DNA of 10,423 bases from Pseudomonadota bacterium (lineage in GTDB: Bacteria > Desulfobacterota > Desulfobulbia > Desulfobulbales > SURF-16), in the NCBI GenBank assembly GCA_030597865.1, contig JAUVQZ010000094.1:1-10423 (forward strand), written 5' to 3'. Below, piece after piece: positions 7,300 through 10,423 of the stretch (the first letter of the stretch is position 1; each line of letters begins with the position of its first letter). Below the pieces are notes generated by a model that did not search any database, had not been told where the DNA came from, and was given only the letters and a program-made list of their open reading frames with translations. The position numbers and the translations under genes were made by a program.

Positions 7300-7418
7300 C
7301 AGGGGTGGCTTGAATAAACCTCGAAGAGAACCGGCCTCAACAAACAACTAATTCACTGTTTTATTGTCCATTTTATGGTGCGTACGGCGGGATTTGAACC
7401 AGCGACAGGGGTGGCTTG
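7300..7418. repeat. Pair of 13-bp direct repeats CAGGGGTGGCTTG
   Basis: CAGGGGTGGCTTG occurs at 7300-7312, ten bases after the antiporter stop, and again at 7406-7418, abutting the tRNA remnant. The two copies are 106 bases apart. They could be the product of a small duplication or the footprint of an excision event; chance is not excluded. Confidence 0.5.
7376..7406 (-). other. tRNA 3'-end remnant (T-arm, acceptor strand, CCA)
   Basis: Read on the minus strand, this holds GCTGG-TTCAAAT-CCCGC (T stem and loop with one T:C mismatch), then CGTACGC (3' acceptor strand), discriminator A and CCA. That is the exact order of a tRNA 3' end. Upstream on the same strand there is no D-arm, anticodon arm or matching 5' acceptor GCGTACG, so the gene is not functional. 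Isolated tRNA 3' ends are a common trace of attachment sites for integrating elements; here that is inference. The identity of the parent tRNA is not determinable. Confidence 0.55.
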
Positions 7419-7642
7419 CCATAAAAATATTTCCCAATCACATCTGTCATATGATTTGGCATATCGCTCAACCTTGAGCAAGTCGCTTTTGCACGTTGTT
7501 TGCGCGTGGGACTCTAGGCACGTCTATGACTTGTATTATAATTACATCTCCGCGGCCCCCTCCTGAAACGAAGAAAGACGCTTGAAGAGCTAATCTTCAA
7601 CCGCCTTTTAATGGGTGACCCCTAGCTTTCTTCCTAGCTTTG

Positions 7643-7759
7643 CGCTGGAAATACACCACCAACCTCGACCGCCAGGAGACCAACCGCTATCTGGAGATGC
7701 TCTATCACCTCCAATTCAGGCCACTGGCGGCCGGGATTAAAAAGACAGACGACAGTTGA
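7643..7759 (+). pseudogene. Truncated coding remnant, unknown family
   Basis: The frame reads RWKYTTNLDRQETNRYLEML, then YHLQFRPLAAGIKKTDDS and a stop: about 38 codons with balanced amphipathic protein-like composition, unlike the surrounding non-coding DNA. No plausible start precedes it; the frame is open only back to a stop at 7616-7618 through the low-complexity CCTAGCTTT repeats. The last few codons are supplied by a repeat also found at 10188-10210. I read it as the 3' end of a gene whose front is gone and whose tail was replaced by repeat sequence. I do not recognise the family. Confidence 0.35.
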
Positions 7760-7762
7760 CAG
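7740..7762. repeat. 23-bp direct repeat, left copy
   Basis: The 23 bases beginning AAAAGACAGACGACAG and ending TTGACAG recur exactly at 10188-10210 in the same orientation. The GACAGA-rich make-up matches a class of simple intergenic repeats seen in many anaerobe genomes. The two copies bracket the cytochrome gene and its terminator. Confidence 0.85.
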
Positions 7763-7820
7763 GATTCAGGAGAGATAAAACCTCCGCGGCACAGAGATCC
7801 AGAGACAGGGCGGTTGACAT

Positions 7821-7854
7821 AAAAAAACCGGAGCCCCTTACTGGCAGCTCCGGT
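7821..7854 (-). terminator. Intrinsic terminator of the cytochrome gene
   Basis: On the minus strand, ACCGGAGC (from 7847-7854) and GCTCCGGT (from 7827-7834) form a perfect 8-bp stem around a 12-base loop. TTTTTT (7821-7826) follows immediately. It is about 40 bases beyond the stop codon of the decaheme cytochrome. A small extra stem, ACCTCT/AGAGGT (7873-7887), sits between. Confidence 0.92.
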
Positions 7855-7894
7855 CGAAGTGTTGGATAAACAACCTCTCTAAGAGGTGGCTTCC

Positions 7895-9667
7895 TTACGG
7901 CATGCTTGGATCACAGCTTGGATCACCAGGCATGCACAGCCCTGTCCGCTCCGGACGGGTAAAGGTATGACAGAAGGAGCAGTCAAAACCACGGTTGCTG
8001 ACATGACCATGCATGGACGCATGGGTTTTTGGACTCTTCTCCCGATGACACTGGCTACAGACCACGGCCTGGCTGCCCTTAAGCCTGTAACCCAGGGTGT
8101 CAAGCTCCGAGTCAGTGCTCGGATCGAGATTGCCGGCCGGATGACACTGGTCACAGGCGGCTATCTCGGACGAAGGCGTGACGCCATGGTTGATGAGCTG
8201 ATAGGTATCAGTGGTGATCATCTCATAGGGCTCAGTGGCCGGGTAGCCCATATTCAGCAGGCCATTTTCAAGGGAGGTATAAACATTACCGCTCTTGACC
8301 AGATACTCATAGGTATCAAGGGCAATGAGACGGTTATCCGCTGAGGTCATAAAGGCCTCAGAGGTCTTATACTTAAAGGGGTAGAGCTTACCGTCATTGA
8401 TGTTACCCTGGGGAACCGAGGTCTGGTAGGTCCCATTTTCAGCGCTGTACATCATGGAGATATCATCGCCGAGGAGATAGTTTTCGCTCAGACGATTCCA
8501 GAAACGGTAGGTCGGTTTAAGATCCGCTCCCTCCACCCGATCAGGATGACCGGGGCAGGGCTCTGCATCGCTACAGGCGGTTGCATCAGAGCCATCGTGG
8601 TGGGTCATCCAGATACGATGGGTCTCGGTTGCGGTCTTGGCATAGGTGGGAATATGGCAGGATTGACAGGCAACACGGCCCACATGGCGATCAGGCTCTG
8701 TACTTTTGCCCAGGTTTGCATGGCCGGATCCTGAGTCCATACCCGTATGACATTTCACACACTTGACCTCAGAGGCCAGATCCGTTGGCCGCAGGTCAGA
8801 GCCCTTGCCGGTCACCTTGTGATTCTGCCAGGTGTGACAGTCAATACACTGGACATTGGCGCCGGCCGTGTTCATATGGGCATCATAGTGAGGATCGGTA
8901 TTTGTTGCCAACTCCCAGGCAATATCACCACGCTTGAGCCCGTTGGCACCACCGCCATAGGCATGACATTTCAGGCAGTTGGTATTCTTCGGCACATGGA
9001 TATTGCGGACCATGCTGTCCGTGGGGGCAGGGCTGCCCATGGAACCATCGGCCAACCTGGTCCGTGTCAGGGCGTACTCCTCGCTATGGCACACCAGACA
9101 GTCGATATTGGTTAGATCTGCCTGGGGGTCATCAGGGCGCAGGCCGCGGCCGGTATGGCATTTACCGCAAACCGCCCAGTCGCCGGTGATGTTGATGCAG
9201 TAGGCATTCATGGCGTTGGTCAATTTCCCCTGCTCCATGGTTGGACTGGTGACCATATCAGGGGCCTCACCGAGCCAACGATAATGAACGGCCTGGGCCA
9301 TTTCATCAAACTGGACCTGGTGACAGCCGAGGCAGCTGTTCGGATAGTCTTGATAGAGAAGATCCGCATGGATGCCGCCCCCGGTGCAGGCCGGATCAGC
9401 GCTACAGTCGGAATCAGCGCAGTCTGTCAGGCCGTCACCGTCATTATCAATGGTGTCGTCACATATCTCGGGATCTGGGTTGACAATAAGGCAGGCCTCA
9501 TCTGCGGCGCAATCCGGATCGTCACAATCGAACAGACCATCGCCGTCATTATCCCTGCCATCAGAGCATCTTGTCTCAACGGGATCTGGCTTTGCAGCCA
9601 CCGCCATGGTTGCACCAACGCCAATCAGCAGCGAGGTAATGCATAGAACCGCTAACATTTTTTTCAT
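7895..9667 (-). CDS. Periplasmic decaheme cytochrome c with DNDGDG calcium-type repeats
   Basis: 590 residues. MKKMLAVLCITSLLIGVGA and a following AVAA form a Sec signal peptide, cut near residue 25. Residues 34-94 carry two copies of a C-x-D-x-x-DNDGDG-L-x-DC-x-D-x-DC pattern, similar to thrombospondin type 3 or EF-like calcium loops. Ten CXXCH heme c sites follow at 112, 167, 190, 231, 274, 303, 334, 505, 537 and 563. Hemes 1-7 lie in one block with many extra His; hemes 8-10 form a second block after a heme-free insert of about 165 residues (340-500). Segments such as NCLKCHAYGGGANGLKRGD and ACQSCHIPTYAK recall octaheme tetrathionate/nitrite reductase-like cytochromes, but I am not sure of the subfamily. 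Non-heme Cys pairs 365/371 and 578/585 could form disulfides. A role in periplasmic electron transfer or reduction of a small oxyanion is likely; the substrate is unknown. It appears monocistronic. Confidence 0.93.
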   Translation of the reverse strand: MKKMLAVLCITSLLIGVGATMAVAAKPDPVETRCSDGRDNDGDGLFDCDDPDCAADEACLIVNPDPEICDDTIDNDGDGLTDCADSDCSADPACTGGGIHADLLYQDYPNSCLGCHQVQFDEMAQAVHYRWLGEAPDMVTSPTMEQGKLTNAMNAYCINITGDWAVCGKCHTGRGLRPDDPQADLTNIDCLVCHSEEYALTRTRLADGSMGSPAPTDSMVRNIHVPKNTNCLKCHAYGGGANGLKRGDIAWELATNTDPHYDAHMNTAGANVQCIDCHTWQNHKVTGKGSDLRPTDLASEVKCVKCHTGMDSGSGHANLGKSTEPDRHVGRVACQSCHIPTYAKTATETHRIWMTHHDGSDATACSDAEPCPGHPDRVEGADLKPTYRFWNRLSENYLLGDDISMMYSAENGTYQTSVPQGNINDGKLYPFKYKTSEAFMTSADNRLIALDTYEYLVKSGNVYTSLENGLLNMGYPATEPYEMITTDTYQLINHGVTPSSEIAACDQCHPAGNLDPSTDSELDTLGYRLKGSQAVVCSQCHREKSPKTHASMHGHVSNRGFDCSFCHTFTRPERTGLCMPGDPSCDPSMP

Positions 9668-9681
9668 TAGTTCTCTCTCCT
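9665..9681 (-). promoter_or_regulatory. Ribosome binding site of the cytochrome gene
   Basis: On the minus strand AGGAGA (9681-9676) lies eight bases before the ATG at 9667-9665. The strong site and the immediately following signal peptide settle the start. Confidence 0.8.
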
Positions 9682-9990
9682 AAGCTTTTTGAAAAACCGT
9701 TAACAACGTGCCTATCCAACACTTTCAAATACATAAACCTTCAAATAAAAAAGAGTCGTTGCCTCGCCCAGCGGAGCAGAATCCGGCAGGACTGATATGA
9801 TCCCCGTGCATGTGCAACTGATTGGTGATGCTCCCATGGCCCCTCTGCCTCTTAGCCCCGGAAGGAGATGGAAACGTGGCAGAATGTCGCACCATAGTCC
9901 AACAAAAACCCGCCTGTCAAATTTATTACAGGGGGCAAGGCCTTGAAAAGCACCTTATTTCACAAAATTAACAAAGATGATTCGTTGGAA

Positions 9991-10011
9991 TTCCCTTGCC
10001 TGGCAAGGGAA
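9991..10011. repeat. 21-base perfect palindrome
   Basis: TTCCCTTGCC (9991-10000), a central T, and GGCAAGGGAA (10002-10011) make ten perfectly matched pairs. There is no T-run on either side. It could be an operator for a dimeric regulator or a hairpin repeat. Its right arm resembles the GCCTGGCAAAGGG arm at 446-458, differing mainly by one A. Confidence 0.6.
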
Positions 10012-10067
10012 GGAGTGAGGAGGGCCGAGCCAAGAAAAAATTTCCAGGACCAGCTCTCAATAACAGC

Positions 10068-10099
10068 GGACACTTAAATAGTTAAGAAAATAGCTGTCC
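10068..10099. repeat. Nested inverted repeat GGACA/TGTCC
   Basis: GGACA (10068-10072) pairs with TGTCC (10095-10099), and inside it CTTAA (10073-10077) pairs with TTAAG (10082-10086). The GGACA-C-TTAAATA core resembles GGACAGATTAAATA in the repeat ahead of the transglycosylase gene at 4016, so both may come from one dispersed palindromic family. Confidence 0.4.
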
Positions 10100-10187
10100 A
10101 GCAAAAATCCCAGAAAGAGCAGGAAAGGCCATGGGCAGCGGCATAATTGTCGGATAGGTGCGGCAAAGGGATAGGACGCCGGCATTG

Positions 10188-10210
10188 AAAAGACAGACGA
10201 CAGTTGACAG
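10188..10210. repeat. 23-bp direct repeat, right copy
   Basis: Identical over 23 bases to 7740-7762 and in the same orientation; the flanking bases differ (GATTCAGG after the left copy, AAGGCAGC after the right one). Confidence 0.85.
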
Positions 10211-10268
10211 AAGGCAGCGGTCAGACAAGAGGAAGGAACGGAGATGCCTCTTAGAGTCACGGTAGGAA

Positions 10269-10284
10269 TGCCGGTTACCCGGCA
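10269..10284. repeat. Short hairpin TGCCGG-TTAC-CCGGCA
   Basis: A perfect 6-bp stem with a 4-base loop, set in a stretch (10240-10298) that looks more conserved in character than its AT-rich flanks. No T-run follows it. Its origin is unknown. Confidence 0.4.
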
Positions 10285-10423
10285 CCCCCCGTACAGAGGT
10301 AGTGTTCAATAATCTGTGTCATCGTTGTTTGTTATTGTAAATAATATCAAAGCATTAACTCTTTTTCCAGTCTTCCTTCGAAGAATATAGCCAGCTGAGA
10401 GATTGTCAGAGACCAGTTTTGAA

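Larger units (their letters stand above)
7291..7820. other. Gene-poor region with repeat and gene debris
   Basis: No complete gene is supported here. It contains a 13-base direct repeat (7300-7312, 7406-7418), a tRNA 3'-end remnant (7376-7406), and a near-palindrome GCTCAACCTTGAGC (7466-7479). A 7-bp hairpin TTGAAGA/TCTTCAA (7582-7600) follows, then a tandem CCTAGCTTT (7621-7629, 7633-7641), a broken coding stretch (7643-7759), and one copy of a 23-bp repeat (7740-7762). This mix looks like the scar of past insertions and deletions. An open frame at 7375-7566 beginning MVRTAGFEPATG is explained by antisense tRNA sequence and is not called. Confidence 0.7.
9668..10423. other. Non-coding region with palindromes and a dispersed repeat
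   Basis: No convincing gene is present in these 756 bases; the open frames are short, lack ribosome sites and run through repeats. Visible structure includes a weak structured segment followed on the minus strand by six T (9747-9792), CCTGT/ACAGG (9913-9932), and a 21-base palindrome (9991-10011). Further right are a nested inverted repeat (10068-10099), the right copy of the 23-bp repeat (10188-10210) and a TGCCGG/CCGGCA hairpin (10269-10284). The promoter of the cytochrome gene must lie near 9670-9760, but I cannot place -35 and -10 boxes with confidence. Confidence 0.65.

Noticed and set aside
7375..7566. Open frame beginning MVRTAGFEPATG that could be called a small hypothetical protein
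   Set aside because: The GFEPAT stretch is what an antisense tRNA T-arm gives when translated. The frame starts inside the tRNA remnant and has no ribosome binding site.
9747..9792. Possible leader terminator or attenuator upstream of the cytochrome gene (GTC..TGCC/GGCA..GAC stem, then six T on the minus strand)
   Set aside because: The stem is interrupted and asymmetric, with an inner stem of only four pairs and a bulge; too weak to call.
9872..9892. Sigma-54-like TGGCAGAATGTCGCA
   Set aside because: The GG to GC spacing is nine rather than ten bases and no gene lies downstream on that strand.
9866..9895. Tiny plus-strand frame METWQNVAP following AAGGAG
   Set aside because: The Shine-Dalgarno abuts the ATG with no spacer and the frame is only a few codons long.
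9668..9900. A cyclic-di-GMP or cobalamin riboswitch ahead of the cytochrome gene
   Set aside because: I looked for the conserved cores of both classes on the minus strand and found neither.
10240..10300. Stretch around the TGCCGG/CCGGCA hairpin that felt reminiscent of group II intron or transposon ends
   Set aside because: No reverse transcriptase, transposase or domain V structure is visible in the window; the resemblance is an impression only.
10057..10309. Overlapping minus-strand open frames of 67 and 75 codons
   Set aside because: They run through the 23-bp repeat and the inverted repeats, have no ribosome site, and their hydrophobic look comes from reading repeat DNA in antisense.

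Overview
The window carries six substantial genes and two gene-poor stretches. The likely source is an anaerobic, sulfate-reducer-like member of the Desulfobacterota (former Deltaproteobacteria). That placement is inferred from content: a nickel carbon monoxide dehydrogenase, a ten-heme periplasmic cytochrome c with DNDGDG calcium-type loops, an MltF-like lytic transglycosylase, lipoproteins, moderately high GC, and dispersed palindromic and GACAG-type intergenic repeats. No single sequence here fixes the genus.

Layout. At the left edge is the 3' part of a triosephosphate isomerase-like gene (1-445, +). It is followed after 78 bases by a complete cooS (524-2401, +) with its own terminator (2429-2464). 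On the minus strand lie an EamA-type permease (2579-3547) and a small lipoprotein (3544-3879), which overlap by four bases in a GTGA junction. Divergent from these, on the plus strand, come an MltF-like membrane-bound lytic transglycosylase (best start 4077, to 5480) and a CPA2/Kef-type cation:proton antiporter with a TrkA-N domain (best start 5620, to 7290). About 530 bases of gene debris follow: a 3' tRNA remnant, short direct repeats and a broken coding fragment. Then comes a decaheme cytochrome on the minus strand (7895-9667) with an excellent terminator (7821-7854). The last 756 bases (9668-10423) hold palindromes and a 23-bp repeat but no convincing gene.

How the parts relate. CooS would oxidise CO, or reduce CO2, at its C-cluster. 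Neither CooF, CooC nor an acetyl-CoA synthase subunit is visible, so its electron partner must lie outside the window. The cytochrome is exported and could carry or terminate electron flow in the periplasm, but nothing in the sequence couples it to CooS. The antiporter, permease, transglycosylase and lipoprotein are envelope and homeostasis genes with no evident common pathway.

Most notable points. The TIM-like protein keeps the GHSERR motif and the GGSV phosphate loop, but the catalytic-glutamate motif YEP is YGP, so it may not be an isomerase. A perfect 13-bp hairpin spans its stop codon ahead of cooS. The cytochrome block is flanked by a perfect 23-bp direct repeat, and an isolated tRNA 3' end lies just outside it, which suggests past insertion or rearrangement. 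I did not find a clearly new multi-gene system.
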